From ChocPot-Mid sp043804925 (GTDB lineage: Bacteria; Bacteroidota; Ignavibacteria; Kapaibacteriales; UBA2268): a stretch of 64,000 nt of DNA. This document shows, piece by piece, positions 35,392 to 44,179 of the stretch. Under the pieces are notes generated by a model that was given only the letters and a program-made list of their open reading frames with translations, ran no database searches and was not told the DNA's origin. Position 1 is the first letter of the stretch. Every line of letters starts with the position of its first letter. The position numbers and the translations under genes are program-made. The DNA lies in contig JAZDIP010000012.1 of assembly GCA_043804925.1 (NCBI GenBank), forward strand, positions 1 through 64,000. Direction: 5' to 3'.

Positions 35392-36771
35392 ATGGAAAAT
35401 TATATTGACTTTATTGAAAGCAATCAAGATAAGCATTTGGCAGAGCTTATTGAATTTTTGAAGATTCCGAGTATCAGCAGTGATTCTGAACACAACGGTG
35501 ATATGAAAAGATGTTCGGAGTGGCTATGTTCTAATATACAGGAAATCGGAATAAGCAAATCAAGAATAATCCCAACTGATGGACATCCTATCGTTTATGG
35601 TGAATGGCTCGAAGCGGGACCTGATAAACCAACGGTACTGATTTACGGACATTACGATGTTCAGCCCGTTGACCCATTGGAATTGTGGGATTCACCGCCA
35701 TTTGAACCAACTATCAAAGATGGAAAAATTTTTGCAAGAGGAAGTGCTGACGACAAAGGTCAGGTATTCACTCATATTAAAGCAATTGAATCGCATTTTA
35801 AAACAAATGGGAAACTTCCCTGCAATGTGAAATTACTCATCGAGGGAGAAGAAGAAGCAGGAAGCAGTCATCTTGAAGATTTTATTCTTCAAAATAAAGA
35901 TTTGTTAGCATGTGATGTGGTTCTGATTTCAGACACAGAATGGTTTGCCGAGGGAATGCCGACGATATGCTACGGATTGAGAGGTATATCATTTTTTGAG
36001 ATGACATTGACAGGACCTAACCGTGATTTACATTCGGGCTCATTTGGAGGCGCGATTGATAATCCTGCAAATGTTCTTTGCAATATAATAAGTAAATTAA
36101 AAGATGAATACGGAAGAATAACCATACCAGGATTCTATGACGATGTTTTGGATCTGACAGGTCAGGAAAGATTGGAATACAAAAAGCTGCCATTTAATAT
36201 AAAACATTACAAAAAGGATTTGGGCATCAAAGAAATCAATGGTGAGATTGGTTATTCAACATTGGAACGGATTTGGGCAAGACCTTCTTTGGATGTGAAT
36301 GGGATGATTAGCGGGTACACAGGCGAAGGTGCAAAAACAGTATTACCTTCAAAAGCATCGGCAAAAATTTCAATGCGGCTGGTACCAAATCAAAAAGCTC
36401 CCAATATTGCTGAAAAGACAGAAAAATATTTGAAGGCGCTTGTACCTCCGACAATGAAAGCAGAAATTAAAATTTTGCATGGTGGAAATCCTGTTCTTGT
36501 CCCGATGAACAGCAACGAAATCAAAATAGCAGTAAGGTCTTTGAAAGAGGCATTTGGAAAAGATGTTGTGTTTATGCGTGAAGGCGGTTCTATACCTATT
36601 ACTGAGATATTCCAAAATGTTTTGAATGCACCGCCGATTCTTATGGGGCTTGGCTTACCGACAGATAATATTCATTCGCCGAATGAGAATTTTGCAATTG
36701 ATAATTTTTATGGTGGGATTAAAGCATCTGCAATTTTTTTGGAGGAAATAGGAATGAGTGTTGAGTGTTAA
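35392..36771 (+). CDS. M20-family dipeptidase
   Basis: A 459-residue zinc peptidase of the M20A/ArgE-DapE-CNDP group. Metal and catalytic residues appear in IYGHYDVQPVDPLELW (His, Asp), ARGSADDKGQ (bridging Asp), IEGEEEAGSSH (Glu pair), SDTEWFAEG, and the final His in NIHSPNEN. A dimerisation domain spans about residues 190-340 (RDLHSGSFGGAIDNP). It is probably cytosolic, as there is no signal peptide. ATG 35392 is used; a TTG lies five codons upstream. The stop codon lies within GTGTTGAGTGTTAAGTGTTG repeats, so the last residues (SVEC) are repeat-derived. Confidence 0.92.
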   Translation: MENYIDFIESNQDKHLAELIEFLKIPSISSDSEHNGDMKRCSEWLCSNIQEIGISKSRIIPTDGHPIVYGEWLEAGPDKPTVLIYGHYDVQPVDPLELWDSPPFEPTIKDGKIFARGSADDKGQVFTHIKAIESHFKTNGKLPCNVKLLIEGEEEAGSSHLEDFILQNKDLLACDVVLISDTEWFAEGMPTICYGLRGISFFEMTLTGPNRDLHSGSFGGAIDNPANVLCNIISKLKDEYGRITIPGFYDDVLDLTGQERLEYKKLPFNIKHYKKDLGIKEINGEIGYSTLERIWARPSLDVNGMISGYTGEGAKTVLPSKASAKISMRLVPNQKAPNIAEKTEKYLKALVPPTMKAEIKILHGGNPVLVPMNSNEIKIAVRSLKEAFGKDVVFMREGGSIPITEIFQNVLNAPPILMGLGLPTDNIHSPNENFAIDNFYGGIKASAIFLEEIGMSVEC

Positions 36772-36907
36772 GTGTTGGGTGTTAAGTGTTGGGTGTTGAG
36801 TGTTAAGTGTTGGGTGTTGGGTATTAAGTAGAAAGCAGAAAGAATTTCTCGCAAAACTCGCAGAGAACGAAAAGTTGAATTTATTTGTTTGATTGAAAAC
36901 TATCTGT

Positions 36908-36927
36908 CATCCTGAGCTTGTCGAAGG
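36908..36927 (+). repeat. CATCCTGAGCTTGTCGAAGG dispersed unit
   Basis: Exact match to 12661-12680 inside htpG. The reverse complement, TTCGACAAGCTCAGGATG, is a sequence I associate with dispersed repeats in many bacterial genomes. Confidence 0.85.
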
Positions 36928-37154
36928 ATGCATTAAAATTCGGAAAAAGGAGAACGGAAAAAGGAAAAGGGAGAATGCAGAAGGACGGCAGACGGCAGAC
37001 AGCAGACAGCAGACGGGAATCAGGAAGAAGGGAGAAGGGAGAAGGGAAAGTGTAGAATGTAGAATGTAGAATGTAGAAGGACAGAAAGACGGAAGGACAG
37101 AAAGACGGAAGGACAGAAAACTATAGTACTAAAGTACAATAGAACTAAAAAAGG

Positions 37155-37193
37155 AGTGAAGAAACCGGTTTTGGATTCTTCACTTCTTTTATT
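37155..37193. terminator. hairpin terminator inside the repeat island
   Basis: AGTGAAGAA (37155-37163) pairs with TTCTTCACT (37176-37184), with CC/GG inside, followed by TCTTTTATTTT. The stem is preceded by an A run, so it could work in both directions for the converging genes. Confidence 0.65.
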
Positions 37194-37195
37194 TT

Positions 37196-37227
37196 GTCAT
37201 TGCGAGGAACGCAGTGACGAAGCAATC
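37196..37227 (+). repeat. GTCATTGCGAGGAACGCAGT..GAAGCAATC unit
   Basis: A single unit of the family found as an inverted pair at 13285-13355. Confidence 0.8.
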
Positions 37228-37370
37228 TCAAATTAAAATTTAAAACTTAAAATTTAAAACTTAAAACTCCTGTCTGCTGTCCTCAAATTAAAATTTAGAA
37301 TTTAGAATTTAAAACTTAAAACTCCTGTCTGCTGTCCTCAACTTAGAATTTAGAACTTAAAATTTAAAAC

Positions 37371-38591
37371 TTACCGAAATATGAGGAATTTCTCCGTCTG
37401 CACCTGCCCGCCGGCTCTTACCGTTGCAAAATAAAGACCGGAAGGCAAATCTGAAACATCGAGTTCAATTTCTGTGCCAGGCGGAAATCGCTCTGATTTT
37501 AATTTTATACCCACGTAATTAATTATTTCAATTACAGTAAAACCGGCTACCGGAGAATTTAAATTTATTTTTATTTTTTCTGATATGGGATTGGGTGTGA
37601 TAGAAATTAAGTTACTTTCAATTATTATTTCATCAACATCTTCAGGGGCTACCTCATAAACAGCAAGACCATGTAAAGTACCGATCCAGATTCGGTTTTT
37701 ATTACAATAAATAGAACGAATGTCATCATCAGGGATAGGGGAATTATCTTTATTAATTTCAATCAAATTGAGACCGTCAAACTTGAATAATGACCACATT
37801 GTGCCTATCCATAGATTATTATTAACATCAAACTCCATATCTCGAATAAATCCAGGCACAATTTTATTAAATGTTATCCAGTTTTTACCATCAAACTTTT
37901 GTAAGGAAAATTCACCACCTATCCAAATGTTACCGAGCGAATCAAATGCCAATGAAACAGGGCAACAAAACTGAAAACCAGAATTATCACTTGTAAAAAA
38001 ACTCCAATTTTTACCATCAAATTTTATTAATGCTGAATTTGGTGGATAAGCATCCCAGTCAATAGGCTGGACTAAAGCCCAAATATAATTATTTTTATCC
38101 ACTTCAATATCAGCAATAAATGTATCTTCCAATGTATCAATAATTTTATCATAAATGACCGAATTTTTACCGTCAAACTTAATTATGCCTCTGCCACCGG
38201 TTCCTAACCATAAATTATTTGATGAATCAATTGCTATTGAAGTTATACCTTTAGTATCATAAGGTAAATCTCCTATATTATTCACCCAATTTTTACCATC
38301 AAATTTATATAATATACCTCCATTCTGATTCGTACCCACCCATAACATACCATCTTTATCAACCTTTAAAGCATTGTTCCCTGAAAAACCATAATCATGA
38401 TACCAATACTTTGTCCATTCAAATCCATCGAACGAATAAATAGATTGTGTCGCAGAAATCCAAATGGTACCTATTGAATCTTGAGTTATGTCAGTTACAG
38501 TACCCAGAGAGTCGTAAACTGTCCATTTAGTAAATAAAATATTTGGGTAAATCAAAAGAAAAATAAAATATATTATTATGAATTTTCTCAT
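37371..38591 (-). CDS. T9SS-exported beta-propeller protein (two-component-regulator propeller repeats)
   Basis: A 406-residue secreted protein. After a signal peptide (FIIIYFIFLLIYPNILF) come seven or so repeats with the pattern D..GNIWIGT....L.KFDGKNW, the Reg_prop/ligand-sensor propeller repeat. The end is a T9SS sorting tag (ITPNPISEKIKINLNS, LDVSDLPSGLYFATVRAGG, EKFLIFR). There is no kinase or other catalytic domain, so it is probably a surface or extracellular binding protein. Its stop codon abuts the repeat island; its start lies just beside a small T9SS-tag fragment. Confidence 0.85.
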   Translation of the reverse strand: MRKFIIIYFIFLLIYPNILFTKWTVYDSLGTVTDITQDSIGTIWISATQSIYSFDGFEWTKYWYHDYGFSGNNALKVDKDGMLWVGTNQNGGILYKFDGKNWVNNIGDLPYDTKGITSIAIDSSNNLWLGTGGRGIIKFDGKNSVIYDKIIDTLEDTFIADIEVDKNNYIWALVQPIDWDAYPPNSALIKFDGKNWSFFTSDNSGFQFCCPVSLAFDSLGNIWIGGEFSLQKFDGKNWITFNKIVPGFIRDMEFDVNNNLWIGTMWSLFKFDGLNLIEINKDNSPIPDDDIRSIYCNKNRIWIGTLHGLAVYEVAPEDVDEIIIESNLISITPNPISEKIKINLNSPVAGFTVIEIINYVGIKLKSERFPPGTEIELDVSDLPSGLYFATVRAGGQVQTEKFLIFR

Positions 38592-38659
38592 TTTATCTCC
38601 TTAGAAATTAAAAAAAAGGATTAAATAAATTAATATAAAATTTATTTAACCCATTAGAA

Positions 38660-38809
38660 TTACTTTACAATTAACATCTTTTTACTTTTAACAATTTTCC
38701 CATCAACGGAAACTCCGTATAAATAAGCGCCAGTCTCATAATCTTTTGCAGAAATATTTATAATATTCTCAATTCCAAATTTCAATGAAATTCTTTGTAT
38801 TTTTTTCAT
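38660..38809 (-). CDS. 49-residue orphan T9SS sorting-tag fragment
   Basis: A short open frame with AAGGAG upstream of ATG that reads as the last two strands of a T9SS tag (ETGAYLYGVSVDGKIVKSKK, then MLIVK). The first part (MKKIQRISLKFGIENIINIS) keeps the strand pattern of the same domain. It has no signal peptide. It lies on the minus strand between the propeller gene and an outer-membrane-protein gene. It is either a decayed cargo gene or a short translated remnant. Confidence 0.5.
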   Translation of the reverse strand: MKKIQRISLKFGIENIINISAKDYETGAYLYGVSVDGKIVKSKKMLIVK

Positions 38810-38824
38810 TTTAAACTCCTTAGT

Positions 38825-39430
38825 CTAAAAATTTATTGAATACTTAGCAGATAAAAATATTATTTCTGGATACAATAAATTATCCAGATCATTTCTAAAC
38901 CAACCTTTCGAAATATATAAATTTCTATAAGCCAAACTTATTAAAATATTTTGATAAACTGATACATCTATTGAAGCGCCAAAATTAAGTCCATATATAG
39001 GTAATCCGAAAAAACCTAAGTAGATTGAAGGTCTTATTTTTTTATTAATCGATAGAAAGTAGATATTTAGAGCCAAATTTGGATTAAATAGTGTTTTATT
39101 GTAATAAGATATTTTAGAGCTATTCCAATTTCTAAGGTTTTTTGCATTTATAGCTATCATTGAGAATTCAAGAGTAACGATTTGTTTTTTTTCAAATGGT
39201 AATTCTAATCCTATAAACCCTGCAATACTAGGATCATAATCTGTATAATTATCACAAGACCCTCCAGGTGACAATAATAAACAGAATGAATGATATCCAA
39301 TACCTATACTAGTCATTAAACTATAATTGTTTGTGGAAGCGACTATAGTATCATGATTTTCTTGTGAGAATAAAATTTTATGATTCAAAAACAAAACAAA
39401 GATAATTATTCCAAATAAAATATTTTTCAT
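38825..39430 (-). CDS. predicted outer-membrane beta-barrel protein
   Basis: A 201-residue exported protein with a signal peptide (KNILFGIIIFVLFLNHKILFS). The rest is rich in alternating hydrophobic strands with aromatic girdles (SLMTSIGIGYHSFCLLL, SIYLGFFGLPIYGLNFGAS, NILISLAYRNLYISKGWF) and ends in Phe, typical of outer-membrane barrels. The ATG at 39430 is chosen because the frame upstream of it overlaps a remnant T9SS tag. No family is recognised; the C-terminal strand architecture resembles the barrel at 55.4 kb. Confidence 0.65.
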   Translation of the reverse strand: MKNILFGIIIFVLFLNHKILFSQENHDTIVASTNNYSLMTSIGIGYHSFCLLLSPGGSCDNYTDYDPSIAGFIGLELPFEKKQIVTLEFSMIAINAKNLRNWNSSKISYYNKTLFNPNLALNIYFLSINKKIRPSIYLGFFGLPIYGLNFGASIDVSVYQNILISLAYRNLYISKGWFRNDLDNLLYPEIIFLSAKYSINF

Positions 39431-39440
39431 AACAAAGCCC

Positions 39441-39635
39441 TTAATTTGTAAACAAAATTTTTTGAACAAATATTTTATTATCAGCTATAATCTTACAAAA
39501 ATATATTCCGTTTGAATAATCCTTTTTGTTCCAATAATAATTATACTTTCCTTTTAATAAACTTTTATTGTCTTCCAATTTATAAATTAAGTTTCCATTT
39601 AAATCAAATATATCAATACTAATTTTGACCGGTTG
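39441..39635 (-). pseudogene. decayed T9SS cargo gene, sorting tag only, cut by a dispersed repeat
   Basis: On the minus strand the sequence reads VKISIDIFDLNGNLIYKLED, then NKSLLKGKYNYYW, NGIYFCKIIADNKIFVQK and ILFTN before a TAA: a T9SS C-terminal tag. Immediately upstream (39635 onward) a GTCATTCCGAACGG repeat element begins and brings a stop in frame, so no start codon or cargo domain remains. Confidence 0.7.
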
Positions 39636-39714
39636 TCATTCCGAACGGAGTGAGGAATCCAGTATTCATGCAGTTCTTGGATTCTTCGCTTCACTGCGTT
39701 TCGCTCTGAATGAC
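39635..39714. repeat. inverted dispersed repeat GTCATTCCGAACGGAGTG..TCTGAATGAC
   Basis: An imperfect 80-base inverted pair: GTCATTCCGAACGGAGTGAG at one end and GCGTTTCGCTCTGAATGAC at the other. A partial further copy is at 40001-40030. It truncates the T9SS-tag remnant. Confidence 0.8.
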
Positions 39715-40114
39715 ACATTTGAGCAACCCCTTTTTATATTGCTCTCCAGCAATATAAACCTATTTACTTCAAACTTTTAGGAGTTTGGAACTACTCTTTA
39801 GTCATATATACGAAATATTTTACAAATCTCAAAAAATAACATTTTCAAAATTTGCACACTTTCTACTTATATAACACATGAGAATGTAAAATGTTACACT
39901 TTTTTTCGGAAAAAATGAAAATAATTGAAAAAAAAAAACGGTAGCAAATATATTTTGTAAATAATTGAGTTGGTGAGATTCTGAAAATAGTAATTGATTT
40001 TTCACTCCACTGCGTTTCGTTCAGAATTACTTTTGACGGCTATCACTTTCTGTCTTTGTTATAAAGAAAGTATGCAATTATTCTGTTATGATTTTTTTAC
40101 TTCCGGCTTTTGTT
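39715..40114. other. AT-rich intergenic region with a partial repeat
   Basis: No gene is visible. A degenerate copy of the GCGTTTCGCTCTGAATGAC repeat lies at 40001-40030. Confidence 0.5.
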
Positions 40115-41263
40115 CTATTTTTTCTCAAAAAATGGGAACAATTTATCAAATGCCCTTAACAAAATAAAGGGTGTGATAATAAGTAAAGCAGAAACGATTA
40201 GTCCTTCTTTATCGAATAATCCCGGAAAATATTCCGTGAAACCTCTCATACTTTTTGAAACTAATTGTCCGCCGATTACAACATTCCATCTCATAAACAG
40301 CACTTGGAGTAATAGTAAACCTGACGAACTCCAAATTAAAAAGTTTCTGTATTTATTGTTGAATTTAACTAGAGAAGTTAAACTTAATAAAAGGAATGGC
40401 ACAATTGAAAAAAGTCCAATTTGTAAGTAAAGATATGAGATTTTAAGTTTCCCAAAAATTAACTGTTCCAGAATCGCCCATTTTTCGGTTCGCTCATAAG
40501 ATATTGATAGAACTTCCATCAATTCAAGAGTAACGGCAATAATCATAAATCCCCACAGCCATTTTGCCATCAAATCAATAGATTCCTGATTTACTTTAAT
40601 TTTTCTTTTCCAATGAACAATCAGATACAAAAAGATTAATACTGCAAGCCCTGAAACAATTGCAGAAAATATAAAAATAATAAACATCAAGGGTGTTGAC
40701 CACCAAAGGTTTGCTTTAATTGAACCAAAGAGAAATCCAACATAGCCGTGTAATATGCAAGCAACAGGTATTCCAATACCTCCCAATATTATTACAAGTT
40801 TTTTATCATACTTTTTTGTTGTATCATTATCATTAGTAATTCCAAGAATTAATACATAATATATTAGTTTAGGTAATCCTTTTGCTTGATTGTATCTGTT
40901 AATAAACTCCGAACGGTAACTAAACCAAATTTCAAGTGCTACTATTAACATATATGAAACATAAACGAAACCAAAACCACTCATAGCAGAACTGAAATTC
41001 GGTGTTATCATAATATTAAAAGCACGTTCCGGTCTTCCGAGATGATTGAGCAAAGGTACAGAAGCAAAAAGTAAAAATGCCATTGAAGAAACAAGAGCAT
41101 ATTTTGCAATTGGTTTAAGCTTTTCCATACCGAAAACATGATAAAAAGATGATACAATAAATGCACCGGCAACCATGCCTGTTATATATGGATATAACAC
41201 AATCATGACTGTCCATGTTATATGCAATTCATTCGGAAAAAGAAAATTTTGTATTGTTTCCAT
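40115..41263 (-). CDS. nrfD: NrfD/PsrC-like quinone-interacting membrane subunit
   Basis: A 382-residue inner-membrane protein of the NrfD/PsrC family, which exchanges electrons between the menaquinone pool and a periplasmic iron-sulfur partner. Nine to ten hydrophobic helices are seen. WTVMIVLYPYITGMVAGAF, LLNHLGRPERAFNIM and the later HGYVGFLFGSIKANLWWSTP blocks match the family. Its start overlaps the stop of the ferredoxin gene by one base. It completes a three-gene module with the ferredoxin and the 13-heme cytochrome. Confidence 0.9.
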   Translation of the reverse strand: METIQNFLFPNELHITWTVMIVLYPYITGMVAGAFIVSSFYHVFGMEKLKPIAKYALVSSMAFLLFASVPLLNHLGRPERAFNIMITPNFSSAMSGFGFVYVSYMLIVALEIWFSYRSEFINRYNQAKGLPKLIYYVLILGITNDNDTTKKYDKKLVIILGGIGIPVACILHGYVGFLFGSIKANLWWSTPLMFIIFIFSAIVSGLAVLIFLYLIVHWKRKIKVNQESIDLMAKWLWGFMIIAVTLELMEVLSISYERTEKWAILEQLIFGKLKISYLYLQIGLFSIVPFLLLSLTSLVKFNNKYRNFLIWSSSGLLLLQVLFMRWNVVIGGQLVSKSMRGFTEYFPGLFDKEGLIVSALLIITPFILLRAFDKLFPFFEKK

Positions 41264-42018
41264 TATTTAACCTCCAAATCAAGTCCTAAGTAATAGCATT
41301 TAGGATTAGTTCCTAAGTCGGGTTTTAGTATTCCGTATCTTCTTTCATGGAGAATTTTTCGGATATTACTTTTCGGGTCCTTCAGGTTTCCAAATATTCT
41401 GGCATTCCGTGGGCAGGCATTAACACAAGCCGGTAGTTCACCTTTATGTATCCTGTGATAACATAAAGTACACTTATCGGCAGTACCTTTTTCGTGGTCT
41501 ATATATCTGCATCCGTAAGGGCAGGCTTGAACGCAATAACCGCAACCTATGCAATGTTCTTTGTCTATTAGAACAACTCCATCAGGTGAATGATAGGATG
41601 CTCCTACGGGACATACCTGAGTACATGCTGAGTTACGGCAATGATTACATATCTTAGGAACAAAGAAAGCTTTAACAATATCAGCGTCAAAGTTATTTTG
41701 TATGAAACTTTCTTTTGCTCCATTTGGAGAATCAACTCTAACCTCTTCATCTTTATTTATTTCATATCTTTCAACCCAAGTTCTAAAAAATGTTTCGGGA
41801 ACATCGTTTTCAACGGCACAAGCTCTGACACAAGCACCACAGCCAATACATCTTGTTGTGTCAACAATATATCCCCAGTCATAAATAAGTAAATCTTCAT
41901 ATTTTTTAAAATCGGTTTTTACTCCTTTTTCACTGAATGCATATAATGACCCGACTAATATTCCGGCGCTACTATACAAGCCCAGTTTTAGAAACTTTCG
42001 TCTATCTATTTTATCCAT
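41263..42018 (-). CDS. Tat-exported 4x[4Fe-4S] ferredoxin subunit (NrfC/DmsB-like)
   Basis: A 251-residue iron-sulfur protein. The N terminus has a twin-arginine export motif (DRRKFLKLG) followed by a hydrophobic stretch. Four cysteine clusters are complete: CIGCGACVRAC, CNHCRNSACTQVC, CIGCGYCVQAC and CTLC..ACVNAC, giving ligands for four [4Fe-4S] centres. This fold passes electrons between an NrfD-type quinone subunit and a redox partner. No molybdopterin catalytic subunit is encoded beside it; the only partner in the cluster is the multiheme cytochrome. Confidence 0.92.
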   Translation of the reverse strand: MDKIDRRKFLKLGLYSSAGILVGSLYAFSEKGVKTDFKKYEDLLIYDWGYIVDTTRCIGCGACVRACAVENDVPETFFRTWVERYEINKDEEVRVDSPNGAKESFIQNNFDADIVKAFFVPKICNHCRNSACTQVCPVGASYHSPDGVVLIDKEHCIGCGYCVQACPYGCRYIDHEKGTADKCTLCYHRIHKGELPACVNACPRNARIFGNLKDPKSNIRKILHERRYGILKPDLGTNPKCYYLGLDLEVK

Positions 42019-42084
42019 ATTATATCCTTTAATAATAATTCTATTTTTTAGTCTTTTATATCAGTAATTTTTAATCTCATCAAT

Positions 42085-43251
42085 TTAATGACATTGAGTA
42101 CAAAATTCCTGGCTATGACAATTTTCACATAGCTTCTTACCTTTTTTTTCTACAGTTGCTTTATGATTATCCAAAAATTCTTCAGGATGAGGCATATCCA
42201 ATTTATGGCAATCAAAACAATAATCCTTTGTATGACAATTCGAGCAGGTCATTTTTTCTTTGCCATTGATTGTCTTTTTTGCAAATTTGGCATGTACATT
42301 TTTCCAATTACCTGCATGAGGATTACCTCTTAATTTTAATTCCATCTTGTGTATATGTCTCGAATGACAATCCAGACAAATTTTGGTATCAAGTTTACTG
42401 ATACTTTTTATTTTTGCTATGTGAGAAGGCCATTCGATTTTTGGAGGATAATTGGAGTCTTTAAATGGCTTACTCTCGTGGCAGAGCAGACAGAATTTTG
42501 CATTACCATTTTTATACATTCTCCCCATGGTTTCATTTTCCTTATGGAACAAATGACATGTTCTGCACTCGACATATTTATGATGAGGTTTAGTCTCAAA
42601 ATCTTTAACTATATCAGGATGACAATCCTTACATTCAAATATTTTCGGATGGTCTTCAACATTATAATAATTTTTCTCAGGTTTTGTAGTATGACAATCT
42701 GTGCATTTATAAACCATAGGATGAACACGAGCTTGTCTTGAATCAGCCAAAAGAAAAATTGGCTCATGTGGGCTGTGGCAAACAATGCACTTAGTATTTG
42801 AATCTTTAACATGCATGAATTTGTAATGCTCTTTCTGGTCAATTTGAGGGAAATCCGTAGGTCTTGCCGCTAATTTCCTGTGACAATATAAACAACCTTC
42901 AAAATTAAATTCTTTTTTCAATTTTGCTTGTTCTTTAGTTATGTTCTTTGAATCAGCATCATGTCTGTGATAAGATACATGCAGATTTCCTGCACTATGG
43001 CAGTCAACACATGGAACATTGTAATGGGCATCTTTTTGATGCAATTGATAAATGTCTTGATGACATTCACGGCAAGTATTAATGTCTTGGTTGATTACTT
43101 TTTGGGACAATAGTTCATTAACGGCATCCCATCTGAAATGGCCATGTTCATTAAAACTTTTTGGTTGCAGCAGGTTATCAATTATTATTGCTATGATGAT
43201 TAATACGAAAATAATTGAGAATACTGTTATAATGTGTAATTTATCTTTCAT
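42085..43251 (-). CDS. membrane-anchored 13-heme cytochrome c
   Basis: A 388-residue cytochrome with 13 CxxCH haem-binding motifs: CRECH, CVDCH, CLYCH, CIVCH, CTDCH, CKDCH, CRTCH, CLLCH, CLDCH, CSNCH, CFDCH, CENCH and CTQCH, the last being the very C terminus. A single N-terminal hydrophobic helix (IITVFSIIFVLIIIAIIIDN) probably anchors it to the inner membrane, facing the periplasm. Many additional His residues could serve as distal haem ligands. It is encoded upstream of the ferredoxin and NrfD-like genes, the layout of quinone-linked electron-transfer complexes. The terminal electron acceptor is unknown. Confidence 0.93.
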   Translation of the reverse strand: MKDKLHIITVFSIIFVLIIIAIIIDNLLQPKSFNEHGHFRWDAVNELLSQKVINQDINTCRECHQDIYQLHQKDAHYNVPCVDCHSAGNLHVSYHRHDADSKNITKEQAKLKKEFNFEGCLYCHRKLAARPTDFPQIDQKEHYKFMHVKDSNTKCIVCHSPHEPIFLLADSRQARVHPMVYKCTDCHTTKPEKNYYNVEDHPKIFECKDCHPDIVKDFETKPHHKYVECRTCHLFHKENETMGRMYKNGNAKFCLLCHESKPFKDSNYPPKIEWPSHIAKIKSISKLDTKICLDCHSRHIHKMELKLRGNPHAGNWKNVHAKFAKKTINGKEKMTCSNCHTKDYCFDCHKLDMPHPEEFLDNHKATVEKKGKKLCENCHSQEFCTQCH

Positions 43252-43394
43252 TTATTTTTTTCAATATAATTAACAAATGTAAACAATTTTATAAAAATTA
43301 CATAAATTATTTCATCAGAACAAAAAAAAGGTAAAGATGAGAAAAACTTAATAATTACACTTATCCGTTTTCTTTCGGTATAGGAATAATGAGA

Positions 43395-44099
43395 TTATAA
43401 TTCCGGCAATTTTAATGCTAATTTTTTCAAACTCTCATTTAATCCCTTCTTTAAAATTTCACTATATCCATCAAAGTCTGAAGCCCAATTATAGTAAAAT
43501 CCGACAGTTTTTCCATAGTTACCTTTTATTTCATCACTCCAAACTACTTCCCAGTTAGAAGATTTCCTTAAAAATAATTTTAAAGATAATTCATTGTTAA
43601 CTGTTCCAACCGGTAATCCCACCAACCAAAGTAGAGAGCCATAAGATGACAGACAATATGTGATTAAACTTCCATCCCAGTATGTACTATACAACTCTCC
43701 GGTTAAAAAATAATCAACATTCGGTTCTTTTTCCCTAAAAGTGAAGAAAACTTCTTCAAAGAGTTGATTAACTTGTAATTCAGATACAATGGCTTTCGCA
43801 ATATCTTCAGATGGACGGAAATTGAAGCTTTGTTGAAATAGAAATCCATTGGCTGCCTCCGGTCTGTTGTATTCAAACCATCCAAATGGAACGAGTGGAA
43901 TGAATCCTAACAATGAGTAGTTATGATTATCAGTTTTTCTGAGGTCAATAAGTGGAATAACAGCTATAGTTAATGGTTTTTTGTTTTTAGTTAGATTTAA
44001 GTTAGTACCCGTTTCATAAATGAATGCTGCTTTCGTAGCACACCCACTAATACCAATAAAAACAAATAGTGCTGAAATTAATATTATTAATTTTTTCAT
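43395..44099 (-). CDS. putative lipoprotein of unknown function
   Basis: A 234-residue protein with a lipoprotein signal peptide (ILISALFVFIGISGCATK). The mature part has an early strand-turn block (PLTIAVIPLIDLRKTDNHNY) and a later one (YFLTGELYSTYWDGSLITYC, ELSLKLFLRKSSNWEVVW), a pattern reminiscent of CsgG- or YajG-like periplasmic lipoproteins. I cannot assign a family with certainty. It lies 143 bases upstream (transcriptionally) of the multiheme cytochrome gene, on the same strand. Confidence 0.7.
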   Translation of the reverse strand: MKKLIILISALFVFIGISGCATKAAFIYETGTNLNLTKNKKPLTIAVIPLIDLRKTDNHNYSLLGFIPLVPFGWFEYNRPEAANGFLFQQSFNFRPSEDIAKAIVSELQVNQLFEEVFFTFREKEPNVDYFLTGELYSTYWDGSLITYCLSSYGSLLWLVGLPVGTVNNELSLKLFLRKSSNWEVVWSDEIKGNYGKTVGFYYNWASDFDGYSEILKKGLNESLKKLALKLPEL

Positions 44100-44179
44100 G
44101 ACAACAACTCTAAAATTTAGAATATAAGATTATTTTCAAAATCACTGATAAAGAATAAACATATGCTGATTTTTTTTCT

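Larger units (their letters stand above)
36756..37370 (+). repeat. 600-base island of degenerate repeat words
   Basis: No gene is visible. In order: GTGTTAAGTGTTGGG arrays; CGCAAAACTCGCAGAG; a 20-base dispersed unit at 36908-36927; GGCAGACGGCAGACAGCAGAC; AGGGAGAAGGGAGAAGGGAA; GTAGAATGTAGAATGTAGAA; GGACAGAAAGACGGAAGGAC; a terminator hairpin; a CATTGCGAGG unit; and AATTTAAAACTTAAAACTCC with CTGTCTGCTGTCCTCAA repeated. It runs from the last codons of the M20 peptidase to the stop of the minus-strand propeller gene. Confidence 0.85.

Noticed and set aside
40110..40430. 106-codon plus-strand frame
   Set aside because: It is antisense to the NrfD-like gene and has no independent support.
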